DNA from: Paenibacillus sp. LS1
Lineage (GTDB): Bacteria > Bacillota > Bacilli > Paenibacillales > Paenibacillaceae
DNA length: 64,000 bases
Direction: 5' to 3'
NCBI RefSeq assembly: GCF_026013365.1
Contig: NZ_JAPDOE010000002.1
Span: forward strand, 806,001-870,000
The number at the start of each line of letters is the position of its first letter. The first letter of the stretch is position 1. The notes below the pieces were generated by a model, which did not search any database, was not told the origin of the DNA, and worked only from the letters and a program-made list of their open reading frames with translations. This document shows positions 39,182 through 49,900 of this stretch, piece after piece. A program made the translations under genes and the position numbers.

Positions 39182-39817
39182 CTACTCAATCTTCCCAAAA
39201 GGTCGAAACCAGGCAGCTGAACCGATTTCTTTCCATTTTGCGATTCGATGTGTGGACCAGACTGCATTCTTGTCATACGTTGTTGTTCCATCAATCGTAG
39301 TCCATGTTGGCTCTTGATCACCGGACTCTCCTGCCTGGATGCATATGTAGTATCTGCCGTTATCTATTGTAGGCAACACCATATCATTTTTCTGATACAG
39401 GGTAGTTGAAGCCCATTGACTCGTTGCCCGAATATCCTGAAATTCAGACCCTTCTGATATTGGGAAAACAGGTTCCCGATAACCGGAGTAACCGGACTGG
39501 ATGCATTGATACACATGACCATTATCCACCGTTGGCACGATGTAATCTCCATTTTTGTAAGAATGCACACTCTCCCACTTGGGAGCAGCTTTACCCGCAC
39601 GTGTGTTTACCCAGCCATAATAACTGCCATATACGCAGTTGGCATTACGTAATGTCGCATTTTGCAGATAGTCTCCGCGAATAGGGATGTCTGTTACAAA
39701 GTCATCGGATATCTGGTCCAACTTTTGAAAGTTTTCACCCAAATCTCGAATGGTGTTCTCAATCTCATCTGTAAACGCTGGTATTTTTAATTGAAGCTTG
39801 GATGTATTTGTTGACAT
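39182..39817 (-). CDS. Tail protein with two carbohydrate-binding-like repeats
   Basis: A 211-residue protein. Two repeats of about 55 residues share a pattern of NGDYIVPTVDNGHVYQC--SG-SG--EP, at about residues 85-125 and 135-180. They resemble small carbohydrate-binding modules that occur in many phage tail proteins. The N-terminal 60 residues look helical (a likely attachment region). RBS AAAGGAGAG. Confidence 0.65.
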   Translation of the reverse strand: MSTNTSKLQLKIPAFTDEIENTIRDLGENFQKLDQISDDFVTDIPIRGDYLQNATLRNANCVYGSYYGWVNTRAGKAAPKWESVHSYKNGDYIVPTVDNGHVYQCIQSGYSGYREPVFPISEGSEFQDIRATSQWASTTLYQKNDMVLPTIDNGRYYICIQAGESGDQEPTWTTIDGTTTYDKNAVWSTHRIAKWKEIGSAAWFRPFGKIE

Positions 39818-39836
39818 AATTCTCTCCTTTCCGAAT

Positions 39837-40454
39837 TCAGTTCAGTTCAATCCATGTTGTATATTTGGGGTAATCGCTCCATTTAGGTCGGTTCGTATTT
39901 AGGGTGAGATGACCTTCTGAATTCACAATCACCGATTTGGAATCTATCCCTGTGTGAAAAGTCGGTTTCCACTCATAGATCCGGTCTTTCCATTCATACG
40001 TTCGTGTTGTCATTACCGGAGAGTAGGCATACGGTGAATCACACCTGAACGTCAATGTAATGTAACCTTGCCTCAGTCCATTGTGTATAAGTGTTGCTTC
40101 ATCTACTACGAGTGCATAAAAAATCCTTTCAGGGTTCACTCCTTCCTCGGTAGTAAATGTTAATTCCTGATAATAGTCATGCTGCGTTAACCATCTCGCC
40201 ACTTCCCTGATCTTGTCTGAGTCCCAACTCTCTTCAAATGCAAAAGAGACCGAGAATTGCAGCGGTTCAACCTCAGTTCTCATAAAATAAGGTTGATCCC
40301 TTCCCTTGATTTTCTCTTCTACAATACTCCGGGTAGGAGCAAAGCTTTCTTCCAACATACCACTGCTAAGATTGACGTTAATGATGCCAAAATCCACAGA
40401 TTTTTGGCCTGCATACGAAAAATAAAGTGCATCCCGAATGGTTATCGTAATCAC
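39837..40454 (-). CDS. Distal tail protein (Dit-like)
   Basis: A 205-residue protein of the siphovirus distal-tail type: SVDFGIINVNLSSGMLEE, then EEKIKGRDQPYFMRTEVEPLQFSVSFAFEE, WLTQHDYYQELTFT and ITLTFRCDSPYAYS. Dit forms the hexameric hub joining tail tube and tip. The start is odd: the GTG at 40454 overlaps the AAAGGAGGTG ribosome binding site, and the next in-frame codon at proper spacing is ATA. The true start is uncertain by a few residues. Confidence 0.78.
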   Translation of the reverse strand: MITITIRDALYFSYAGQKSVDFGIINVNLSSGMLEESFAPTRSIVEEKIKGRDQPYFMRTEVEPLQFSVSFAFEESWDSDKIREVARWLTQHDYYQELTFTTEEGVNPERIFYALVVDEATLIHNGLRQGYITLTFRCDSPYAYSPVMTTRTYEWKDRIYEWKPTFHTGIDSKSVIVNSEGHLTLNTNRPKWSDYPKYTTWIELN

Positions 40455-40473
40455 CTCCTTTCCAGATCAACTG

Positions 40474-43400
40474 TTAATTCAGGTCTATACGTTGGCCGTT
40501 AATTTTAATATTGCGATTAGCTTTGATTTCAATATCACCATCGTTTTTCATATGAATGGTTGAACCGGCTTCTGTTTTGAAAATAATTTCTTTACCATTT
40601 ACTTCAACTGGTCCCGATTCAGACTCCATAATCACTTTGTCATCCATGAATTTCAGACTTCTTCCTCTTCCATTGGATTGTGCCGAATATAACAGTTCGA
40701 GGGACCCGTTGGGTTTGGTTATTAGACCTTTGCCATATTGCCTTGCGTCTCCCTCACCCATACTGATAATCGGATAGGCTGTCTGTCCATCTCCTTCAAA
40801 ATACAGCTTCATTTTGGTCTTGTCCGTCATTCCATAGACCATCACTGGCCAGTTGGTTACATCCGTTGTCATTTCACCAGATTGACTGGCATTACGCCAA
40901 TATAACTTACGCCCATCCGATAACGCTTTATGCGTACCCGTTCCCGTCTCAACCATACTCGTCAGAAAGGATAACTCTTTCCCTTCAATCTTGATGTAGT
41001 TGGACCATCCTTGTACTGCCGCGCGCGTCAAAGTCGAAACTTTGCCAGACACGATTGAACTTATAAAACCATCCTCTGCTGTAACCATCGTTGCAGCGAT
41101 CAGTTCTGCATCGATCGCTCCCGCACCTACAATGTCCCATTGATTCATGAATATCTTACGTTGCTCCGAATCAATCAACAGCGTATTTTGATTATCCGTT
41201 ATCTTCAGCTTTTTGAATTTGGCAGTACCGTCCATGGCAATGGATGCAACAGCATCTTCAAACTCTTCTGCGCCTGCCCAGAATCCTTTCAATGGGAACA
41301 TTTTCATCACACCGGCCCCATCTCGCAAGGTTAATGATGATCCTTCGATCTGGCCATCTTTGAACAAAGAGTTTTGAATCTCTGCTGAATCTGCATACAG
41401 TTTATTCATCCAGACATTACCGTAATAATCCGCATGAAAAGGAGCCCTCGCCCATACACTGGACCCGAGAGCCAAACCATTTTTATCTATTGTAAAGACC
41501 TGATCATCCACGCCAGCTTTGACAAACAGATCACCATCAAGCGAAGTGCCGAACGTTTTATCTGCGATCCCGTTACGAAAACGTTCGATAATGAATCCTT
41601 CATCTGCTGTCATAGAAACGCGATTAACTTTGGTCGTATCACTACAGTTAGATGAACCGTACCGATTCAGGAAAAATCCAAAACGATCCGGCTGCTCCGA
41701 GAGCAATCCGAGCTTCACAACTTCACGTCCACAACGGTCATCGATCATCAATCTGGACCCTTCAATGGTAAACACACCTGTTGTATCTCCTATCACAACC
41801 CGCTGACCCAGAATGATCTTGCCTAACACCATTTCAGCAATCAGTCCATCTGCCGTAATGGCCGTTTCATATCTCAGCCCTCCTGATCGTGTCAGGCCCA
41901 GTGCACCATTTGTCAAACGTAGAAAACGTAATGGATCATCCGGATCAGTAATAGTAATCCCCTTGTTGTTAATATCCACTGTGTTGTTAATGGACATATT
42001 AATTTCATTCGTAACCTTATTCCAGAATCGGTCGAACAGTTTGCTCATGTCAGATGAATCAACAACCGCTTGACCCCATTTTGTCTTATTGGTATCCACA
42101 ATGATCGAGGTATTCTTGGTTTCATTTAGAAACTTCTCAATTCGGGTAGATTCATCATTTACATTTTTGATGTTGGATAACGTTAGACTGATGGAAGACG
42201 AATCATAGTTATATTGAATCTCACTAATACGGGCGGTCACCCCAATACCAACTGATTCATATTTCACATTGACATAATCCCCAAGATTGAGTTTATCCCA
42301 GTTAAGCTGCTCCTCCACAATCTCCAGAAAGTTAACAATATCTATATCCACAGATAGTTGAGGTACCTGTAGTTCCCTGAATTTCTCAAGAGCTGCCTCG
42401 TACAGATCCTTTTCATCAATGTACTTGTCTTCATTAAATTCTCGTTCAATAACAAAGTAGTTGAGCTCCTGTAATTGCTCTGAGGAAAAGTTGTTCTCTG
42501 CCGTTAATAAGGTCTGTAGCTGTGTAATTTGTTGCTTAACCGTTATAATCTTGCTGTTCAGGTTTGAAATTTCGACCTCTTTCAGGGAGATCTGGTTCTT
42601 TTTCTGATCCAAACTATATCGATCCACAATGACAGTTTCATTGGAAGAGGTTTCGTACTCAACCAGGCTTATTGTGTTTACCTGAATGAAGCAACTTGCT
42701 GCACCCCCGTTTAAACTTACCGTAACCGAATCAGTTCCCTTAGATCTGGTTAGCATCGTCCATTTTCCAGATACAGCATTGACCCATGTTCCATTCACTG
42801 AAATGGATACTCCAGCAGCAGGCTCAAGTCGTATCATGACAGCATATGCATAATCTGAATTAAGTTGAAACGTTCGAGACGAGTTGCCCGAATGAGTATA
42901 TTTTTCAAAAAACATTTTATCAGCAAACTGTTGGGAAAGTGTTACTTCCTCCAATACAGCCTCGTCGTTTTGTAACTTGTTCAGATCAATCTGTAACGGA
43001 ATCAGATCCTTTTCATACTGTTGAAGCTGAGCCAGATACTGATTGAACTTCTCCTTGTTAGACTCAACTAGGTCATTGTAATCAAGTAAAGCATGGCATA
43101 GTCCATCAGACATCCAAAGACTTGAAGTAATGACTTTACGAGAAGAATCGCGTTCAAACGGATACAACCAGTAGCCAAAATTCTCAATATAATTTTGTCC
43201 TGTAGGATTCACTTTCTGAATTCCTAAACCATCTCTGCCACTGGCATATAATCTCGTAACCATTTCCTCAGCACTTGTCTCTCGATTCATGCTTTTTAAC
43301 AATTTCCCATAACCCACGGTAAGTCCTCGATTAATTCCAGTCAGTTCTGGCTTGGTCATACTGATTAGTCGTTTCTCTGTATTAAAATGAACGATTGCGT

Positions 43401-43926
43401 TATATGTCTCTGCTACCGTGAATACGGCCTCAAGCGCACTGTTAGATGAAAAATCGAATGTCCTGTAACTTAATTTAAAATCGGCATCCAGGTAATCAAT
43501 ATTCCAAAGCGTGTTGGCCAGCAGTTCCGTCAACACTTGTTCTGCATGATACGATTCTGCAAGATAACTATGGATACGCTTGTCTGACAATTCCCTGGCT
43601 AGTGAGTAACATCGGACGTTTAACATGTCCGCATCACCCAGATCATCCCCTAGGCTATTTACCGTAAACCACTCTATCTTGGTGCCTTGCACCATTTTTA
43701 TTAAATATCGTTCTTTGATCAGATCTACATTTTTGTTTCTGTGCAAGACATGGGCAATATCCAGCTGGTACGGTATAGAGAATGATAACTCGCTAACATC
43801 ATTTAAGCGAATACTCATGGAGTCATGACAAATCTCACTCATTTTGCTAATGATCTCCCGATTCGGTTTTGCTAAAAAATATTGGGGCTGTATAGGTTTT
43901 CTAAGATAATCTATAACACCTGGCAA
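40474..43926 (-). CDS. Tail tip protein (Tal / gp27-gp5-like)
   Basis: A 1150-residue protein. The N terminus (about 1-330) resembles the gp27-like hub fold of Tal and prophage endopeptidase-tail proteins: LSFSIPYQLDIAHVLHRN, IEWFTVNSLGDD, TLWNIDYLDADFKLSYRTF. A coiled-coil region lies at about 330-540, and a beta-rich shaft follows. The last 40 residues (HMKNDGDIEIKANRNIKING) look like the beta-helix needle of gp5/VgrG. No enzymatic domain was recognised. The frame is open to 43992, but the TTG at 43926 with AAAGGAG at eight bases is preferred, placing the start after the hairpin terminator. Confidence 0.8.
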   Translation of the reverse strand: MPGVIDYLRKPIQPQYFLAKPNREIISKMSEICHDSMSIRLNDVSELSFSIPYQLDIAHVLHRNKNVDLIKERYLIKMVQGTKIEWFTVNSLGDDLGDADMLNVRCYSLARELSDKRIHSYLAESYHAEQVLTELLANTLWNIDYLDADFKLSYRTFDFSSNSALEAVFTVAETYNAIVHFNTEKRLISMTKPELTGINRGLTVGYGKLLKSMNRETSAEEMVTRLYASGRDGLGIQKVNPTGQNYIENFGYWLYPFERDSSRKVITSSLWMSDGLCHALLDYNDLVESNKEKFNQYLAQLQQYEKDLIPLQIDLNKLQNDEAVLEEVTLSQQFADKMFFEKYTHSGNSSRTFQLNSDYAYAVMIRLEPAAGVSISVNGTWVNAVSGKWTMLTRSKGTDSVTVSLNGGAASCFIQVNTISLVEYETSSNETVIVDRYSLDQKKNQISLKEVEISNLNSKIITVKQQITQLQTLLTAENNFSSEQLQELNYFVIEREFNEDKYIDEKDLYEAALEKFRELQVPQLSVDIDIVNFLEIVEEQLNWDKLNLGDYVNVKYESVGIGVTARISEIQYNYDSSSISLTLSNIKNVNDESTRIEKFLNETKNTSIIVDTNKTKWGQAVVDSSDMSKLFDRFWNKVTNEINMSINNTVDINNKGITITDPDDPLRFLRLTNGALGLTRSGGLRYETAITADGLIAEMVLGKIILGQRVVIGDTTGVFTIEGSRLMIDDRCGREVVKLGLLSEQPDRFGFFLNRYGSSNCSDTTKVNRVSMTADEGFIIERFRNGIADKTFGTSLDGDLFVKAGVDDQVFTIDKNGLALGSSVWARAPFHADYYGNVWMNKLYADSAEIQNSLFKDGQIEGSSLTLRDGAGVMKMFPLKGFWAGAEEFEDAVASIAMDGTAKFKKLKITDNQNTLLIDSEQRKIFMNQWDIVGAGAIDAELIAATMVTAEDGFISSIVSGKVSTLTRAAVQGWSNYIKIEGKELSFLTSMVETGTGTHKALSDGRKLYWRNASQSGEMTTDVTNWPVMVYGMTDKTKMKLYFEGDGQTAYPIISMGEGDARQYGKGLITKPNGSLELLYSAQSNGRGRSLKFMDDKVIMESESGPVEVNGKEIIFKTEAGSTIHMKNDGDIEIKANRNIKINGQRIDLN

Positions 43927-43951
43927 TGACTTCACTCCTTTCTGCAAATAT

Positions 43952-43976
43952 AAAAAGGAAGGGCTTCTGCCCTTCC
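43952..43976 (-). terminator. Strong hairpin terminator after the tape measure gene
   Basis: GGAAGGGC-AGAA-GCCCTTCC followed by TTTTTA on the minus strand, beginning directly after the stop codon. The next gene starts about 25 bases later. Confidence 0.88.
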
Positions 43977-46900
43977 CTAAATGGTTCTCCACTTTAATTT
44001 GTTATTCAACGCTTCTTCGAATTTCCCAAGCAAGTTCATTCCGGTATCGTTATCTTTAGCCATAATTTCAACTTTATCAATCTGGATTCGGTTATCCGTA
44101 TTTCCGGCAACTCTGTTCTCAGAAAATTTAAATGTACTGAAATCAAGACCGGTTTTGATTCGATCTGTGATCCCCCGAACAACATCTACAATCTTCAGAA
44201 GATTGGATGTGTCCGATTGATTCAGAATCAACTCTTTCTCATGGGCAAGCAGGAATTTTCCTCCTGCAAACGACGGAGTCATACCACCAGTATTCGCAGA
44301 GAAGATATTTAGCTTAGCCAGTTCCGCGAAGCTATTGTCAGGAAATTTATATTTATCCCGGTATCCCTGGTTCTCCTCTTGCAGTTTTTTGAATTCCTTC
44401 TCCAGTTTCTGATATTTATAAGAGTCTGTATTATATAAAGACATTTCTTTTCGGATTTTTTCAGCTTCATCCTTATTACTCAGATAATGTGTCCATGCTT
44501 TTCTCGTTTCCATCGTGCCTTGAATTTTAAATTCATTGGTTGATCCACTATTATTGTTCCCCTGTGATCCTGAATCGGATGATGAATAGTCTCCTGCTTT
44601 AAATTTCCCTATGCCTTCCATCGATTGCTGAAAATTGTACGTCATGTTCTGCATTTCTTGAGAAGTCTCAAATGCATGTTGTTTAATGCTAGCAAATAAT
44701 TCGTTATACCTGTCGCCTATTTCGGTTAATTTTGCACTGACGACTGCGGCATCGTTACTCATCAATCCTTGCTTCAAATCATAAAAATACTTTTGGTCCT
44801 CAAGGATGTCCTTGTAGTAACGTTCTGTTTTCTTCTTCTCATCATCCAGATTAGCTAGCGTTGTCTCATGAAGATCGCTATCTTCTTCTTTTAGCTTATC
44901 TGTGTAGTTCTTATGATCATCAAGTTGGTCCTGTAGTCCCTGCTTAACAAGCTCTCTTTCACGATCACGTTCGTACTTAGCGATTTCTTCATCTACGGTT
45001 GAGAGTTGCTCTGTCAGATCTTTTCGTTTTGCCTTAGCCTCCATGGAGTTATCCAAAGATAAAACGTTAAGTTTGTCCACAATTTTCTGACGTTCGTTCT
45101 TTTTCTTGGTCAACTCTTCCTCATAATCGACAGAAGAATTTTCACGTTCCATTGCTTTTAGCCGTGCATTAATGTGCGTTTCGAACTTCTTCTGCTCATC
45201 ATCCAGATGTTTATTTCGCTCTTTATGACGTTCGTCTTCAGCCTTCCGCTGCTCATCAATGGCATCGATAGCAAAGTCGCGTTGCTGCTCAATGACTTTT
45301 TTGAAATCTTCAATAATTTTGTCTGCGGCATTTTCACGCAAGGCTTTTAATCTCTCATTTACGTCACTCATAGCTGAATTGTTGTCTATCAACGCTATGT
45401 TTAAATCTTTCAGCGTATTGGTATATTTAACAGTCTGATCAGCGTTTAATTTACCACCTGAAAGCAGGTGCTCTACATATTTAATCTCTGCTTCTGTGAT
45501 ACGGTTCTTCTCTTGTAGAACAGGAATCTGGCTTGCAAGTTCCTTATTATATTCTGCTGATCCTTCGGTCATGGTCTTCAATTTTGCATTGGAAAGAGAA
45601 ACTAGATGATCTTGTTCCGAAAGCTTGTCATTATAACTTCCGATATATGAATCTATCACTTTCTCTCTTTTAGCATAAATTTGAGATTCATCCTCTACGT
45701 TATTTGATTCCAGGTCTGCAATTTGCTTATTATACGTTTCTGAAGTTATTTTCTTATCTTTAAGCAGTTGCTTAATCTTGGCTATCTCTTGCTCTCTCAA
45801 TTTAATTTGTTGACCAACATAACTAATTTGTGATTGTTCTTCTTTGCGCCATTCATCAGAATTAATGTATAACATGGATTGTTTACTTGTAGATTTTGTG
45901 ATCTTTGTCTGTACTTTATCGATTGCCAATTCGTAATATTCAGCCCAGGAATCGATTAGCTTGTACCGGTTATCGATTTGTAGATTTAGGAGCTCATTAA
46001 TCTCCTTGTTTCCTGCTTCTTCTGCCTTTTTCTTTTCTTCTGACGTTGCTGGTATTATTTCAGAAGTACTTCCGCCACTCTTTTTTGTTGAAGGCGCAGC
46101 GACCTTAAGTGCCTTCCCCTTAATGGTGTCATAGTTATTTAATACTTTTGGAACGTAATCATAGGTCTCTTCAAATGGAATTTTATCCATATTCCCATTT
46201 TTGAGCCATTCGTCAACATTCCCAAGCCCCGCATTATACGCAGCTAGTGCATGCTTGACGTTCCCTTTGTATCTGTCTAAGAGATACTTAAAGTACTTGG
46301 TGCCCCCTTTTATATTCTGCTCGGGATCAAAACTATCTTTCACCCCTTGTTCCTTAGCCGTAGGAGGCATTAATTGCATTAACCCTGCTGCTCCTACTGG
46401 GGACTTTGCATTAGGCTTGAAACTGCTCTCTGTTTGTATGATAGCTGCTATCAATTTCGGGTCAATATTATATTGCTCTGCATATTTGTTAATATACTCT
46501 GCATACTTACCTGAGTAACTCCCTGATGATTTCATTGTAGTAGAAACGTTCTCAGAAGCAATATCATCTGATTCCTTAGTTGTTTTTATCTTGGTAGATA
46601 TCAACTTATCTGGATTCTGGACACCTTTCTTCAGAAGGTTTATCTTCTTCTCAATCAGAGAGTTTTCCTCCATCAAAGATTTTCGATATGCAGCTGAACT
46701 GGTTTCCATGTGCTTTTGTCTGTTGTGCAGATCATCCAAGGATTTATCTACACCTTGAATTTGTTTCTGGAGTTCGGTCAGAACCTCCGTGGTTTCTGTA
46801 TACGTGTTATTGGCTTGTTTGGCAGAGTTTGTAGCCTTATCAGAGGACCCCGCGTTTTTCTCATTACTAATACCCAATAAATCTACTGAATCAGTTAACT

Positions 46901-49900
46901 TATTTATACTAGCCCTTGCATCAAAAGAACGTTCCAAAAGTTCATTAAAAGGAGCTATAAGTTTCTGAAGCTCCTTTTCGGACTGATTTAGTACTGCTTG
47001 ATTTTCTATTCCCTTTTCTGTGTAATCTTCAACTTCAACGTCTGCAGCAAGTGTTAACCTTACCTGAGCTTTGGCAGCATTTAATTTTGCAAGTGTCGTG
47101 AGAGCATCAATCTCGATGCCCCAAGCTCTCAATTTAGCCACGAGTGCTTGGTTATTATTGACCAATTCCTGCTGTGAAAGCACGCCTAACGTTTTAATAT
47201 AATCTACTTTTGTTTTCTTCAAGCTCTCCAAGGCTGATTTCTCAATTGTATAGCCATCTTTGGTTTGTTTCACATGCTTAGCAAGTTCGGGATATTTCAG
47301 AATTAATGCATTCATCTCATCTGCAGACAAAGACTGCCCTTTGGATAGGTCATGAATAACAGAATTCAATTTGCCAATTTCTGAGGTAACACTATTGACC
47401 TCACTGGTGAATTTACTTAAATCGGTATTTACCTTTATAGGTTCCTCTAACGGTGCTAAATTAATCTCCGCGATTGCTTGATTAACTTTATTTAACGTAT
47501 CTATAGTCATATCACCAACGTTAGGCAACTGCTGTAGAAATGTCATTGCTTCTTCGGGTGTTTTAAATTCTTGATTCTGGAGGGCATTGAATATTTCTTT
47601 TGCATCGTCTTTAATCTGAAAAGCTGTAGCTTCACTCTGTGCTGCCATTTCAACATAGATATCGACAAACTTCCGGGTTGAGGCCTTAACCTCGGTCCCT
47701 TCTGCTTCTTGTAGATCTATGTAGCTCTGATAAGCTCCTTTGATTGCATCAGATTTAATATTGATATCTTTTTGGAAATCTTCGTTTAATTTATCAAGTT
47801 TCGCTTTCTCACTTTCGAATTTTTTGGCACCAAATTCCACGTTGTACACCGTTTGATCGTAATCAGGTTTACTATAATTCTCTGGTCCTATTTGATTATA
47901 ATAATTCAACAATTTAAGTTGTTTATTGTAATTAACATCAATTGTCTCTACTAAATTCTCTTTATCGTTAATTTTTTCTTTATTACCAGCTAATCTTCCC
48001 TCAATATCCCGTGACTGTTTGTTATATGCCAATTCAGCCTTGAATCTTTCGTTCTCAATTTCTGTCTCAAGTTGTTCGATTTTCCCTTTAATTGCTTCTG
48101 TATTCTCACTCAGAGATTTAGTCTGACCATTAAGTGACTGAGTTGTAATTCCGTATCTGGTAGACAATTCGCTTTCAAGTTGAGCAAGCCTTGTTTTTTC
48201 TTCATAATTAAGCGATGCCTGGTTTGAAAGTTCCTCATACTCTGCTGACAAAGATTTCAAACCATTGAGATCGTATACCTTCTGATTCAACGCTTCTGTT
48301 TGATCAGAAAAATCCTCGGTGGCTTGAGTCGCGTTTGAGAACTTATTCATTAACCACTCTAAACCGGTGCCAATCAGCGCAAACACAAGTCCTACACCCG
48401 TGCTAGCTAGTAATGCCTTAAAAGAATTTTTTAATATAGTAAGACTCATGCTCAACGCTTTGGTACCCGCACTCGCTGCAATAGTTGCAGCAGGAATTCC
48501 CATTAAACCAAGAACGGCCTTCGCAATCTCCACTACCAAAATTCGTAAAGACGCGCTCAACAAACCTACGGCCATGCCTAAGAGACCAAATAATGCAAAG
48601 CTGCTATTTAGTTGTGCCATCCAGTTCAGTAATCCTGTAACAAGTGAAGTAATAGTTATAATGCTGTCTGATACCAATGCGTTACCCAGTGCAAGTGTGA
48701 GTGACTCCCAAGCGGTCTGCATATTTTGAATTCGTGCGCCGAGTGAACCCATATATTGCTCATTATCTTTCATTGCCGCTCCTTGCGAATGAAGGGCTGA
48801 TTCTGATGCATTCACTGATGTTTGCCAATTCTGCATCAACGCAGTAAACGTTGTTGTCTGATCTTGTCCTGCCAAGCTGAAAGCCGTATTTTGCTGCTGA
48901 GCTTTCGTTAACTGATTCCATTTCCCCGCCAGTTCATCCAGTACCGTGATCACATCTTTGTCAGCTTTGGAGATCCCTACGGATTGTAGAGCCCCGGCAG
49001 ATTGTTCATCCGAGCCAACTCTAGTATATATCGCCTTCAGTCCTCGTCCGACGACATCCCCACTTTCCCGAGTAATACTGCTAATAGCTGCTGTATTTCC
49101 CAGTAGCTCCTCAATCGAAACTCCAAAGGATTTGGCTGCTGCGCCAGCTGAAGTTAAGGATAATGCCAGATCCTTACTTGAAACACCGTAGTTCCCACTA
49201 ACCTCCTTGAGCTTATCTGCAATTCCCATACTCTTATTAGCTTCGATGTTAAATGAAGCCATTGCGCCAGTAAGCGTATTGACCGAATCACCTGGCGTCA
49301 AGTTGGATATATTCTGAAGCACACTTGCAGCTTTCCCAAGACTTAGTGTATCTGACTCGTTAAATCCCTGATTGGCAAAGCCGATTAAATTCCCGTTTAC
49401 CTCAGACATGCTACGTCCCGTAGATTGAGCAATATTGATACTACCATCCAACATTCGCTCTTCGTTGAATGACTTCCCTATTGTTCGTCCTAACTGATTC
49501 ATCTGACCATCCATTTGAATGATGGATTGAACTGCTTTTCTTAAGACATCCATGGGCTGAATCAATGAAGTTACATTTCTCATCCATCCCCCAGCCATGG
49601 TTGAGGCACCCTGCATAACCTCACCCAAGGTTTTGATTTCTCCGCCTGCTGCAGAAGACGAGCGCGTAGTTGCTTTAAGCTGCTCGTTGACTCTAGCTAA
49701 ATGCTCCGCAGATGCTTTATAACCAACCGTAGACATAGATGAGTTAAGTGTCAGCATTTCATTGCTTAGTGATCTTAACCCATTGGATACCGTTCCATTC
49801 AAACTGTATTTTTGACTTGCCTGAGCGATTCTTTCTTCTGTTTCCTTAATGGAATTACGCAGGTTTGTATCCATTTTTGCATTCTGTTGTAGTGCTTGCT

